From assembly GCF_002435945.1 (NCBI RefSeq), contig NZ_DIXC01000004.1, positions 54,407-118,406 on the forward strand: a stretch of 64,000 nucleotides of DNA, given 5' to 3'. Source of the stretch: Mesotoga sp. UBA6090. Its GTDB lineage: Bacteria > Thermotogota > Thermotogae > Petrotogales > Kosmotogaceae. Below are positions 31,976-41,191 of the stretch, piece by piece. The translations under genes were made by a program, and so were the position numbers. The notes beneath the pieces are model-generated. The model did not search any database. It saw nothing but the letters and a program-made list of their open reading frames with translations, and was not told where the DNA came from. How positions within the stretch are numbered: position 1 is the first letter of the stretch; each line of letters starts with the position of its first letter.

Positions 31976-34024
31976 ATGAAGAAATACAGAATAGAAGGAC
32001 TTGATTGTCCGAAATGTGCAGCCAAACTGGAGGGCCAGCTAAAGAAATCGGGAGTTGATGCAAGAATAGATTTCTCTTCTTCGACACTAATAATCGATAG
32101 TCAAACTTTCGAAGATGTCAAAGAAATCATTCACAAACATTCTCCGGAGATAACTTTGCTGGAATCTCCGGGAGTTGAGAAGGACTTACCCGTCAAAGAA
32201 CTTGTAAAACTACTCTTCTCAGGAGTCCTGTTTTTCATTGCTTTGGTCTTTTCCCCCTTTCTCCACGGGAACAATGAATTGCTGGAATATGGTTTATTTG
32301 TGACTGCGTATCTTGTCGCAGGGGGAAATACCGTCCTAAAGGCTTCCAGGAATCTCCTCAAGGGTGATTTGTTCGACGAGAGTTTCCTCATGACCGTCGC
32401 CACTATGGGTGCATTTGCTATCCACGAATTGCCGGAAGCTGTTGCCGTGATGATCTTTTACAGTTTCGGAGGGCTTCTGGAGGCAATCGCCTTGAGAAAA
32501 TCAAGAAGATCAGTGAAGGAACTGATAGATTTAAGGGCTGAAGAAGTCAATCAGATTATTGACGGAAAACTTCGGACTGTACCGGCAAGTCAGATCCAGC
32601 CGGGTGACAGATTTGTTGTCAGACCGGGAGAGAGAATTCCCATTGACGGACTCATCAATTCCGGAAGGACCTGGCTAGATAAATCACTTCTCACAGGAGA
32701 AAGTAGTCCCGTACCTGTAGAGGAAGGCGATACAGTTCTTGCCGGAACCATAAACAAGTCAAGTGTAATAGAAGTCACTGCATCAACCAATCTCAAGAAA
32801 TCTTATACTAGCAGAATGCTGGAGTTAGTTGAAGAGGGGACTTCTAGAAAATCTAACAAGGAGCGGTTCATCACTAGATTCTCGAGGCTGTATACACCCA
32901 TTGTGGTTTCTATCGCTACTGCAATAGCGGTGTTTCCCCCTCTGCTGTTCGGAGGAGAACTCTCAGATTGGGTTCATAAGGCGTTGATCCTTCTTGTCAT
33001 TTCTTGTCCCTGCGCACTAGTCATCTCTGTTCCGTTAAGCTATTTCGTCGGTATTGGAAAGGCCTCAAGAGAGGGTATATTGTTCAAGGGAAGTAATTAT
33101 CTGGAATCTCTCGGCAAGATTGATTCGATTTTCATAGACAAAACCGGGACATTGACCAAGGGAAAGCCAGAGATCTCTCAAATAGAAACTCTCGGCCGAT
33201 ATGACAAGAGAGAGTTATTGGAATACGCAGCCCTAATGGAAAGCTACTCCACCCATCCAGTGGCAAGTTCTTTCAGAGGCCTCAATCCAGAGATTCCCGA
33301 AGAGATGAAAATCTCCCACCACACAGAGATCGCGGGAAAAGGTATCACAGCAGAAATCAACGGCATGAAAATGGGCATTGGTAACTCCTCTCTCCTGGAA
33401 GATCTCGGAGTTGATTATGAAGAGCGAGGCGTATCCGGAAAGATATTTCTTTCCATCGATGGCAGAGTAGAGGGAGTTTTTACTCTGTCCGACGTTCTGA
33501 AGGACGATTCTGCCGATGCCATCATCAAGCTTAGAGAACTCGGAATTAATGAGATAGTAATGCTTACGGGTGATAGTTATAATATTGCTGCTTCCATATC
33601 GGCCGAACTGGACCTTGACAGTCTGATTTCCGAAGCGACTCCCGAAGACAAAATGAAGGCAGTGGAGTCAGCAATTGCTAGTGGGAAACAAACCGCATTT
33701 GTTGGCGACGGAATAAATGATGCACCGGTAATTGCAAGGGCCGATGTTGGCATTGCCATGGGAGCTTCGGGAGCTGACGCAACAATCGAAACGGCAGATA
33801 TCGTTCTCTCAAATGATTCGCTCTCGAAAGTTGCAAGAGCAATAGAGCTATCGAGGTTCACTAACACCACCGCAGTTCAGAACATTGTGATGTCCATTGG
33901 GATCAAGGTTATTTTTATGACTCTAGGCACCTTCGGCTTGATGAACATGTGGGGAGCAGTATTCGCTGATGTGGGAGTAACTCTTTTGGCCGTTCTCAAT
34001 TCACTTAGATTGCTCGGAAAATAA
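31976..34024 (+). CDS. P1B-type heavy-metal exporting ATPase (Zn/Cd/Pb class)
   Basis: A 682-residue P-type ATPase. N-terminal HMA domain with GLDCPKCAAKL (residues about 7-17), membrane helices, the actuator motif LLTGES, the ion-site SCPCALVIS, phosphorylation motif DKTGTLTKG, HP motif STHPVASS, and hinge GDGINDAPVIARADVGIAMG. The CPC motif with a C-terminal lysine helix (MSIGIKVIFMTLGTFG) and the CadC-like regulator favour Zn2+/Cd2+/Pb2+ efflux (ZntA/CadA class) rather than copper. ATG 31976 follows GAGGGCGA and is one base from the repressor stop, so it is co-regulated. Confidence 0.95.
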   Translation: MKKYRIEGLDCPKCAAKLEGQLKKSGVDARIDFSSSTLIIDSQTFEDVKEIIHKHSPEITLLESPGVEKDLPVKELVKLLFSGVLFFIALVFSPFLHGNNELLEYGLFVTAYLVAGGNTVLKASRNLLKGDLFDESFLMTVATMGAFAIHELPEAVAVMIFYSFGGLLEAIALRKSRRSVKELIDLRAEEVNQIIDGKLRTVPASQIQPGDRFVVRPGERIPIDGLINSGRTWLDKSLLTGESSPVPVEEGDTVLAGTINKSSVIEVTASTNLKKSYTSRMLELVEEGTSRKSNKERFITRFSRLYTPIVVSIATAIAVFPPLLFGGELSDWVHKALILLVISCPCALVISVPLSYFVGIGKASREGILFKGSNYLESLGKIDSIFIDKTGTLTKGKPEISQIETLGRYDKRELLEYAALMESYSTHPVASSFRGLNPEIPEEMKISHHTEIAGKGITAEINGMKMGIGNSSLLEDLGVDYEERGVSGKIFLSIDGRVEGVFTLSDVLKDDSADAIIKLRELGINEIVMLTGDSYNIAASISAELDLDSLISEATPEDKMKAVESAIASGKQTAFVGDGINDAPVIARADVGIAMGASGADATIETADIVLSNDSLSKVARAIELSRFTNTTAVQNIVMSIGIKVIFMTLGTFGLMNMWGAVFADVGVTLLAVLNSLRLLGK

Positions 34025-34149
34025 GCTGAGAGTGGGATGCCTCGCAGTTTGTTTCACTCTGATCTTCCAGCCCTATCAGCCTTCTCTTCTAGCCTTGACC
34101 GAGGTAAGTCAAAAAGGTTTGTGGATCATGATAGAAACGACCAAATTGG

Positions 34150-34815
34150 TTACTTCATAATCAATCTGTATTTTTCTCCGGCTGCCTTCTCTATAGAAAC
34201 CTTCGAAAAGAATTCCTGTGCAGTGATGTAGGCATGTGAAAGGACAATTCCAAGATCTATCCAGTGACTGCTCCCAGTCATGTTTGCCTTAGTCCAGATG
34301 TATAGATCACCCTTCTGAACGTTGAATCTCCAGGGTTGTCTATTCATCGAAGAAGGGGCAAGTCTGCATGATTCCAATATTTGAAGCAGCCTCTCATCTT
34401 CGGGCAACGGTCCCTCGACAAGAGATTCCAACTCCTTCCTTCTCCCCATTCCGGTAAGAATATCGTTTAGGGTTACCTTCCCTGAATCTTCCTTACCAAG
34501 GATAATCCCGGCCGGGGAGCCCTCCTCTCTAATCCCGGCATTCCAGCAACTACCTAATCCCATCTTGGTCACTTCCAGCACAATGATTTCTCCCTGGAAC
34601 CCGTATTCTACAAGCCAGCTCGGCTTGGCGGGACACGGTGCAAATATAACGCCCGATCCTTTGTTCAGATTTCTTAGGGTCCATTTCAGGTGCAAAGAAT
34701 GAAGAGTAGGAAGCTCCCTGAAGAAGTTCATTAGACTTTCCTTTTCCTCTGCAGACAGGTCGTAATTGAGGAACTTCCTCGTTGAATGCCTCATTCTTAT
34801 TGTCTCAATAATCAT
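34150..34815 (-). CDS. Nitroreductase-family protein (TM1586-like)
   Basis: A 221-residue flavin-dependent oxidoreductase of the nitroreductase superfamily. IRMRHSTRKF is the FMN-phosphate-binding N terminus; MGLGSCWNAGI and CRLAPSSMNRQPWRF are the conserved internal motifs; WIDLGIVLSHAY lies near the C terminus. The division into two pseudo-symmetric halves is typical of the monomeric TM1586 subgroup of Thermotogota. Substrate unknown. ATG 34815 follows GGAGGTGCAC; the first in-frame ATG overlaps the ribosome binding site. Confidence 0.87.
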   Translation of the reverse strand: MIIETIRMRHSTRKFLNYDLSAEEKESLMNFFRELPTLHSLHLKWTLRNLNKGSGVIFAPCPAKPSWLVEYGFQGEIIVLEVTKMGLGSCWNAGIREEGSPAGIILGKEDSGKVTLNDILTGMGRRKELESLVEGPLPEDERLLQILESCRLAPSSMNRQPWRFNVQKGDLYIWTKANMTGSSHWIDLGIVLSHAYITAQEFFSKVSIEKAAGEKYRLIMK

Positions 34816-34832
34816 GTGCACCTCCAAAAAAA

Positions 34833-36107
34833 CTATTCACCCGAAATCTTCAACCCCTTTATTGCGATCGAGACCGGTCCGTAGTAATCTTCGTCCAGTT
34901 CTGTCTCTTTCGACAGATAGATTGATTCAAGCTCTCTTAGACTACCGGTCACTGAACCTCCCGTTACCGCAATTCTCTTCGAACCATCGAAATACCAGCC
35001 TAATCTGATCTCTCCTCCGAAATCGCCCGTTGTTTCATCAACGTCAACTGCCGAGAAATTAGTGACCTCCAGATGATCTACTTTTCGCATCTCATCAATG
35101 CTGAGACTGCCACGACCAACCGAGAAGTTCAGCACAGCACCTGTTGGTTCGATTCCCAGGTAGTGGGAATGTTTGATGTCACCCCAGTAATTCTTCAAGA
35201 TCCCATTTTCGATAACCGTCCTTTTCCCAATGAGAAAACCATCATTGTCAACAGGAAGGCTGAAGTATGAACCTTCAAGTTCCGGCACAACTTCAAGCGT
35301 TATCTTATCTCCCGATTCTCCTGACTGAACAGAGTCTCCAGGTTCAGCTTCGGATATCCTGTCATACTTAAGACGTGCATTTGCCTGTTTCAAATAGTAT
35401 CTCATTACCTCTTTCGCCGGCTCTCCAGTAAGTACTACCGGTATCCTGTCTAAAGCTGGCGTAGGAACGGCATTAGCTCTTTCACCGGCCAACAGAAGTA
35501 GTCTGGAAATCCTTTTCCTTATACGTTCAACATCGGGAAGCGCAAGGAGCAACTGATCGTACAGCTCAACTTCTTCTCTGCCGGAAGAACTTACAATGCT
35601 TTCGATGTACGTTCTATATTTTGAAAAAGCCACGTCGAGACCTTCAGAGTTGAGAATGCGGTACCCGTTTCTCGTCACAAAAATCTCAACAGAGTTCAAC
35701 CATGAATTGGACGGTTTTTCATTGTCAAAGATTGCTCCAATAGCATCTCTTGAAAGATCATGGAGGTCATGTTCGGCTGTTTCGAATCTCCGCGAGAATT
35801 TCGGTGCCATTGGATACCAGGGATTCTTTACGAAACCTGCAGCAAAAAAGGCCTCCTGTATTGAATGGACGATTTCCTCAACCGTTGTTCCCGGGCTCAC
35901 GGTAACCGTCGAGCTTCCCCTGTATTTCTTTTCGCCCTCTTCAAAATCATGGTAGATAGTTACTTCGTACTTCTTCACCTTTTTCGCCCTTCCAAGATCG
36001 ACCTTGTTCCCTACAAAGAAATACTCTTCACTCTCAATGTTCTCTTCCCTTATTCTCCACGCATCTACTGAATTTGCTTCAAGGTTCTTTACAATCGTCT
36101 CTATCAT
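34833..36107 (-). CDS. tldE: TldE/PmbA-like protease subunit
   Basis: A 424-residue protein of the TldD/PmbA family lacking the HExxxH zinc motif, which identifies it as the non-catalytic TldE partner. It shares the family's N-terminal domain and the C-terminal barrel with NFSAVDVDETTGDFGGEIRLGW and ITGGSVTGSL-like segments. TldD-TldE heterodimers degrade unfolded peptides inside a closed chamber and in some bacteria mature ribosomal peptide antibiotics or antitoxins. The start ATG shares a base with the stop of the upstream tldD gene, so the two subunits are coupled. Confidence 0.92.
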   Translation of the reverse strand: MIETIVKNLEANSVDAWRIREENIESEEYFFVGNKVDLGRAKKVKKYEVTIYHDFEEGEKKYRGSSTVTVSPGTTVEEIVHSIQEAFFAAGFVKNPWYPMAPKFSRRFETAEHDLHDLSRDAIGAIFDNEKPSNSWLNSVEIFVTRNGYRILNSEGLDVAFSKYRTYIESIVSSSGREEVELYDQLLLALPDVERIRKRISRLLLLAGERANAVPTPALDRIPVVLTGEPAKEVMRYYLKQANARLKYDRISEAEPGDSVQSGESGDKITLEVVPELEGSYFSLPVDNDGFLIGKRTVIENGILKNYWGDIKHSHYLGIEPTGAVLNFSVGRGSLSIDEMRKVDHLEVTNFSAVDVDETTGDFGGEIRLGWYFDGSKRIAVTGGSVTGSLRELESIYLSKETELDEDYYGPVSIAIKGLKISGE

Positions 36108-37537
36108 TATCCCAACCTCGCTTTTGCCTTAATATATGGTCCACCCGCAGAGACTTTAGCGAACTCCTTGTGACCTTTACCGCAGGCTCCCGTTCCTGAG
36201 AGCTTGAAATCTCCAGACACCATGGAAATCGACTTCAGCAAAGAAGGTACATATCCTGTCATCATTACTGGAGATACGACGCGATCCGTGAACTGGCCTT
36301 TCTTAATCTCACGTCCGTAGGCTATAACACACTGAATCCCCCAGTTTTTGGGATCCTCCATTCCACTGTAATAGTCTTCAAGAAGAAAACCATAATCTAT
36401 TGATTCGATCATATCTTTTAGATCATCTTTTCCCGGAGAGAAATATGTGTTCGTCATGCGTGCATATGCTTTTCTCTCAAACGATTCCCTCTTACCGTTG
36501 CCGGTCGGCTCAGTTCCAAGAACAGATGCAGAAATCAAATCTGAAATTCCCCTCTTGAGAATTCCGTTTTCTATTATCACTGTGTCCTTTGCCAGACTGC
36601 CTTCATCATCAAATGCGTAAGATGAAACTTCTCTTACACCGGCCGCACCGTCATGCATCGTAACCAACTCAGACGCAACCTGCTTTCCCAGGTACTCGAC
36701 GGCCTTTGCCCGCCCCTTCACAAACATGTCCATTTCGACTCCGTGTCCGAAAGCTTCATGAGCAATCAGTCCTGCAACATCTGGCGAGCAAATCACATCG
36801 TACTCACCTGGATCTATTCTCTCGGCCGAGAGCAGAAGTCGAGCATTCTCGACCACTTTCCCGACGAACGCTTCCATCTCGTCCAGAACCTCCAGACCCT
36901 TCAATCCCGAGAAACCTTTCATACTATACTTGGTCCTCTTGTTCCTTCTGGCAACGACGTACAAATATCCTTGAGACCAGATGTAGGATTGTGAGAGCTC
37001 CTTCCTGGAAGAAATGAAGAGCTTACTCACTTGCACGTTTTCCATGAGGGCCATTACGTTTACTACTTCATCGGAGAGTTCGTGAGCCCGATCCTTAAAA
37101 GAAGACAGTCTATCGATTATCTCTCCTGCCGAGAGAGAACCCGGAAGAATTCCAACTTCGTCATTGAAACAGAGTTTTGATTCCTCTTCTTCGAACATCG
37201 ATACTGCTGAAGTATCTAGATTTTTCTCATTCATACTATTCCTGAACGCAGAAAGCTTTCTCCCTACATACTTTACAATCTCTTCAACTGTTTGATTCCC
37301 CATTTCGTTAAACGAGAATTCAAAGTAACCTCTTCCATCATGAATTCTGAGTACGAACCCTCTTTCGGACCATCTCGAATCGTTCACGCTAATCCCTGTT
37401 GTCATCGCTTGGTACTGTTTACCTCTGACATCCGTGCCGAGAACTGAAACGTAAGGAAAGTCACGTTCCAGAGAACACACAAGTTTCTTCATCATGTCCC
37501 GTTTGTCGTTGAGATATCTTGAATCTTCTACCTTCAT
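36107..37537 (-). CDS. tldD: TldD metalloprotease subunit
   Basis: A 476-residue TldD family protease. The catalytic zinc motif HEAFGHGVEMD (HExxxH) lies near residue 260 in IAHEAFGHG, and the C terminus has GTGACGKGHKEFAKVSAGGPYIKAKA with the conserved Cys. It forms the catalytic half of the TldD-TldE complex. Start ATG behind TAGGAGGTTC. The pair stands alone in divergent orientation from the NatAB-like exporter. A minus-strand TTGACG with CATAAG 18 bases away lies upstream, but this promoter is uncertain. Confidence 0.94.
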   Translation of the reverse strand: MKVEDSRYLNDKRDMMKKLVCSLERDFPYVSVLGTDVRGKQYQAMTTGISVNDSRWSERGFVLRIHDGRGYFEFSFNEMGNQTVEEIVKYVGRKLSAFRNSMNEKNLDTSAVSMFEEEESKLCFNDEVGILPGSLSAGEIIDRLSSFKDRAHELSDEVVNVMALMENVQVSKLFISSRKELSQSYIWSQGYLYVVARRNKRTKYSMKGFSGLKGLEVLDEMEAFVGKVVENARLLLSAERIDPGEYDVICSPDVAGLIAHEAFGHGVEMDMFVKGRAKAVEYLGKQVASELVTMHDGAAGVREVSSYAFDDEGSLAKDTVIIENGILKRGISDLISASVLGTEPTGNGKRESFERKAYARMTNTYFSPGKDDLKDMIESIDYGFLLEDYYSGMEDPKNWGIQCVIAYGREIKKGQFTDRVVSPVMMTGYVPSLLKSISMVSGDFKLSGTGACGKGHKEFAKVSAGGPYIKAKARLG

Positions 37538-37784
37538 CTAGAACCTCCTAACGCGTATTTTGCTCATCACTAAGCAAGAACTTGATCCGAAGAGTCGACT
37601 CCAAGAGTTCTAAGCGGAGTACTTATGACAAATTATACTATAATTCGTCAAGACATGAAATAAATGAATTTTGCAGTGAATATAATTAATCAATCTCCCT
37701 GTCATAATGAAATATTTTTTCACTTCGAATTAACAATGGAGTGTTATTCTACACCCTGGAAAGACCGTCATTAGGAGGCAAAAA

Positions 37785-38534
37785 ATGGTTAAGGTCGAGA
37801 ATATCTCAAAGACTTTCGAAAGTCGAAGAAAAAAGGTGGTAGCTGTCGATTCGTTGAGCTTTTCCGCCGAGCCAAAAAGCATTTTTGGCCTTCTAGGACC
37901 AAATGGTGCCGGAAAGACTACAACTCTCAGAATTATCTCAACTCTTCTCAAGCCAGACAGAGGAAAGACAAGCGTAATGGGATTCGACTCCGTAGTTCAG
38001 CCCACAGAAGTTCGGAAGAGAATAGGTTTCCTTACAAGCGATATGAAACTATCAGGAAACCTTACACCAAAGGAACTGCTTAGATTCTACGGCGAACTCA
38101 ATCATATGAGGGACACAGATATCTCAAAACGGACAAAGGAACTATCAGAATATCTGGATATGAATGACTTCCTTGACAAGAGAATCGGGAAGCTCTCTAC
38201 AGGAATGAAGCAAAAGGCTGCGATCGCAGTCAGTCTTATTCATGATCCCGAAGTCATAATCTTTGATGAACCCACAAATGGTCTGGACATCCTTACGGCA
38301 AGAACGGTTACCGACTTTCTCAAAGACTACCGCGACCAGGGAAAGACGATAATCATCTCTACTCACATCATGTCTGTTGCCGAAAAGCTATGCAATAGAG
38401 TTGGAATTATCTTCAAGGGCAGGCTTGTCGAAGACGACACTCTTGAAGGGCTTTATGAGAAGTATGGCGAAGACAATCTTGAAGGCGTGTTCTTTAAGAT
38501 TGCAGACAGAGAAGGGCTGATCGAGATTGTTTAG
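37785..38534 (+). CDS. ABC transporter ATP-binding protein (NatA-like)
   Basis: A 249-residue ABC ATPase: Walker A GPNGAGKTT, signature LSTGMKQKAAIAVSL, Walker B VIIFDEPTNGLD and H-loop IISTHIMS. The sequence resembles NatA of the NatAB sodium-efflux or drug-type exporters (CcmA/DrrA branch), and its permease partner overlaps by 8 bases. AGGAGGCAAAAA precedes the ATG. Confidence 0.94.
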   Translation: MVKVENISKTFESRRKKVVAVDSLSFSAEPKSIFGLLGPNGAGKTTTLRIISTLLKPDRGKTSVMGFDSVVQPTEVRKRIGFLTSDMKLSGNLTPKELLRFYGELNHMRDTDISKRTKELSEYLDMNDFLDKRIGKLSTGMKQKAAIAVSLIHDPEVIIFDEPTNGLDILTARTVTDFLKDYRDQGKTIIISTHIMSVAEKLCNRVGIIFKGRLVEDDTLEGLYEKYGEDNLEGVFFKIADREGLIEIV

Positions 38535-39714
38535 GGATGCTCTAATCATCTTTCGAAAGGAACTCAAGAATATATTCAAGGACGCAAGAACTGTCTTCGC
38601 AGTTCTGATTTTGCCGATGTTGATCATGCCAGTGATCTTCCTCGTAATGAACACGGTGTCTACATCCCAAACCAGAACCTACGAGAACACAGTCTACACG
38701 CTGAAGATAATTAACATGCCAGACGGGAGGTTCCTTAGTTTTCTAGATCAGATGATATCATTTGAAATTGACGAAACTCTTAGCGAAGAATCGGTCAGAA
38801 ACCAGGAGAACTCAATCATGTTAGAGTTTCCCGCAGATGCCGCGGAAAGAATTGGTGGTGGAGAGAAGATAGATGCCCGTCTCTTCTACAATTCGACTTC
38901 AAGAGGTTCTTCGTATGGGGCTCAAATAGTTCAGAATGCCCTATCGGCGTATTCATCTCTGCTTCTTTCGGAAAAGCTTCTCGAACATGGATTGACACTC
39001 GATGATCTCAATCTCGTGAGCGTAGAGAAAAGAGATGTTGCACCGGAAGAGTCTCAGGGAACAGAGCTGCTAGCCACTTTGATCCCATATTTCCTGCTCA
39101 TATACATCTTCGCCGGATCCATGAATATAGGCCTCGACACAACTGCTGGTGAAAAAGAGAGAGGAAACATGCCTGTGCTTTTGGTGAATCAGGTTTCTAG
39201 ATCATCAATTGCAACCGGCAAGATTCTCTACGTGATGACCATAGCGATTCTGAACAGCATATTCACTTTCATTGGATTGATAATCGCTTTCAAAGTTGGA
39301 GGACCTGCATTTGGGGGTGGTGAGCTCAATTTTTCATCTCTGTCGGCCACAAATCTCTTCGGTCTCTTCATTACACTGGTGACAATGTCCGGGCTAGCAG
39401 CCGCCCTAATTGTTCTCCTTGGCTCCTTAGCAAGAAATATGAAAGAGGGAAGCGGTTACGTAATGCCCATATATATTATGGCAATAGTACTGGGAGTTGC
39501 AACTATGCAGATGGAATCTCCAGATAATCCCCTTCTTTACTTGATTCCTTTCGTGAACTCGATCTTCGTCATGAAAGATATCATTACCGCCAGTTTTGTC
39601 GTTTCGAGATTCTCCCTCATGCTTGTGAGCAACCTCGTTTATGTATCATTGTTCATCTACTTTCTTACTAGAGTCTTCAACAGCGAGAAGATTATGGACA
39701 TTTCTGGAGCTTAA
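38527..39714 (+). CDS. ABC-2 type permease (NatB-like)
   Basis: A 395-residue membrane protein. The first helix (about 20-38), a large extracytoplasmic domain (about 45-175) and five further helices in the C-terminal half form the ABC-2 layout. DTTAGEKERGNMPVLLVNQVSRSSIATGK is the E-R-G-T-like coupling motif of NatB/YhaP proteins. With NatA it may export Na+ or an amphipathic compound. TTG start inside the ATPase gene. A terminator follows at 39752. Confidence 0.92.
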   Translation: MFRDALIIFRKELKNIFKDARTVFAVLILPMLIMPVIFLVMNTVSTSQTRTYENTVYTLKIINMPDGRFLSFLDQMISFEIDETLSEESVRNQENSIMLEFPADAAERIGGGEKIDARLFYNSTSRGSSYGAQIVQNALSAYSSLLLSEKLLEHGLTLDDLNLVSVEKRDVAPEESQGTELLATLIPYFLLIYIFAGSMNIGLDTTAGEKERGNMPVLLVNQVSRSSIATGKILYVMTIAILNSIFTFIGLIIAFKVGGPAFGGGELNFSSLSATNLFGLFITLVTMSGLAAALIVLLGSLARNMKEGSGYVMPIYIMAIVLGVATMQMESPDNPLLYLIPFVNSIFVMKDIITASFVVSRFSLMLVSNLVYVSLFIYFLTRVFNSEKIMDISGA

Positions 39715-39751
39715 CTGAATCCCGGGAAATCTTCATATATTAGAAACAAAT

Positions 39752-39771
39752 GAGGGCCATGCCCTCCTTTT
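39752..39771 (+). terminator. Rho-independent terminator after the NatAB-like operon
   Basis: GAGGGC (39752-39757), loop CAT, GCCCTC (39761-39766), then CTTTT and an AT-rich tail. Confidence 0.7.
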
Positions 39772-39849
39772 AATTTCACCAATCAAGGTCTATGGTTTAT
39801 CATTGAGTTAGGATAAATAGTCAGAATCATTTGTCGGGAGAAGTCTAGG

Positions 39850-41130
39850 TTGAGGAAAATAGTATCAGTCGGGATTTTTGTTTTTCTGGTTTTCACAATG
39901 CTCTTTGGATCCGAGGTACTCGCTGACAGGTATCTTCAGTTTCTCTTACGAGGAAACTATTATCTTGCTTACGAGATGCAAAGTCTAAGGGCGAAAAATC
40001 TCTATACAGTCGAAAACATGAGTCAGGAATTTCAGCAGCTTGCGGAGGAATACGGCGAATATCTCTTCATTTTCTCAACCGAGACGAGCAAGATAAGAGG
40101 ATTCACAGTATTCATCTTTCACGCTCAGTTTGAGAGAGGGTTTATCGACTTCAACGTAGTGGTTGATGATCAAGGCAGAGTTGACACATTTCTGGTTCAA
40201 CCGACACTGCAAACAGGAGCAATTGCCGAGTACATCGATACGAGAGAATTCGATGAGTTTGAAATCACGATTGGAGATGATAAGAACCGGCTTCCCGCAG
40301 TAATTACCGTTCCCAAAGAGATTGACAAGTATCCACTTGTAATTCTCATACATGATTCAGGAGCTATGGACAGAGATTCTACAATAGGTCCTAACAAACC
40401 CTTCAGGCAGATTGCCTGGGGCCTTGCAACCCAGGGTGTGGCCGTTCTTCGTTATGACAAGAGAACATTCGTGTTCGGAGAGCGTTTGTCCCAGACTTCT
40501 CCAAGTATCGAGACTGAAGTAATACAAGATGTAATCAATGCGATAACTGCCGCATCGAGAATACCCTCAGTCTCATCAATATTTCTTGCGGGACACGGAC
40601 TTGGAGGCAGAGTTGCCCCAGCAATCGCCGCCAGAGACTCCAGGGTCGATGGAATTATCTTACTGGCTACGCCTGCCAGGAGAGAACTGCAGGTGATAAT
40701 TGACAAACATGAATACATTGGATCGCTCTATGGAGAAGAAACTGGACAGCAGACTAAACTTCTGACCGACTACCTGCAGACCGCTCTTGATGGTAAGCTG
40801 CCTCCCGGCGCCCCCGTCCTGGCAGCAACAGCCGGATACTATTATGAGCTTGACAGAATGAATCCTATTGAAATTGTAAGAGAACTGGAGATCCCCGTGC
40901 TCATTGTTCAGGGCGATGCCGATTTCGAATCGACGGTTCAGGACTACATAATGTTCATGAACGCGCTATGGACACGATTGAATGTTTATTTTCAGCTGCT
41001 ACCCGGTCTCGATCATTACTTTATGCCTGTAAAGGGTGGGATATCAACACCCGATGATTACTATGAGTTTCGACATGTCGATGGTCGTCTCATAGATGCT
41101 CTATTTTCATGGATTTATATTTTTGATTGA
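39850..41130 (+). CDS. Secreted alpha/beta-hydrolase-fold protein lacking the nucleophile serine
   Basis: A 426-residue protein from TTG behind GGGAGAAG. Residues 1-25 are a signal peptide (VFLVFTMLFGSEVLA). Residues about 28-125 look like a DUF3887-type helical/beta domain, and 140-426 an alpha/beta hydrolase with the oxyanion region ILIHDSGAMDRD and the elbow at AGHGLGGR. Family esterases such as EstD of Thermotoga read GHSLGG; here residue 250 is Gly. The acid region (VLIVQGDADFES) and His region (LPGLDHYF) are intact. It is therefore probably inactive as an esterase, perhaps a binding protein, or a very recent loss. Isolated by a terminator upstream. Confidence 0.85.
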   Translation: MRKIVSVGIFVFLVFTMLFGSEVLADRYLQFLLRGNYYLAYEMQSLRAKNLYTVENMSQEFQQLAEEYGEYLFIFSTETSKIRGFTVFIFHAQFERGFIDFNVVVDDQGRVDTFLVQPTLQTGAIAEYIDTREFDEFEITIGDDKNRLPAVITVPKEIDKYPLVILIHDSGAMDRDSTIGPNKPFRQIAWGLATQGVAVLRYDKRTFVFGERLSQTSPSIETEVIQDVINAITAASRIPSVSSIFLAGHGLGGRVAPAIAARDSRVDGIILLATPARRELQVIIDKHEYIGSLYGEETGQQTKLLTDYLQTALDGKLPPGAPVLAATAGYYYELDRMNPIEIVRELEIPVLIVQGDADFESTVQDYIMFMNALWTRLNVYFQLLPGLDHYFMPVKGGISTPDDYYEFRHVDGRLIDALFSWIYIFD

Positions 41131-41191
41131 CAGGCTTGCATACATCTGTTCTCAACTCCATACATATCGAGAACTTCTGCTAAAGAATCTA

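Noticed and set aside
37639..37644. TATAAT near 37640 as the promoter of tldD or of the NatA-like gene
   Set aside because: No -35 element at suitable spacing on either strand; the assignment would be arbitrary.
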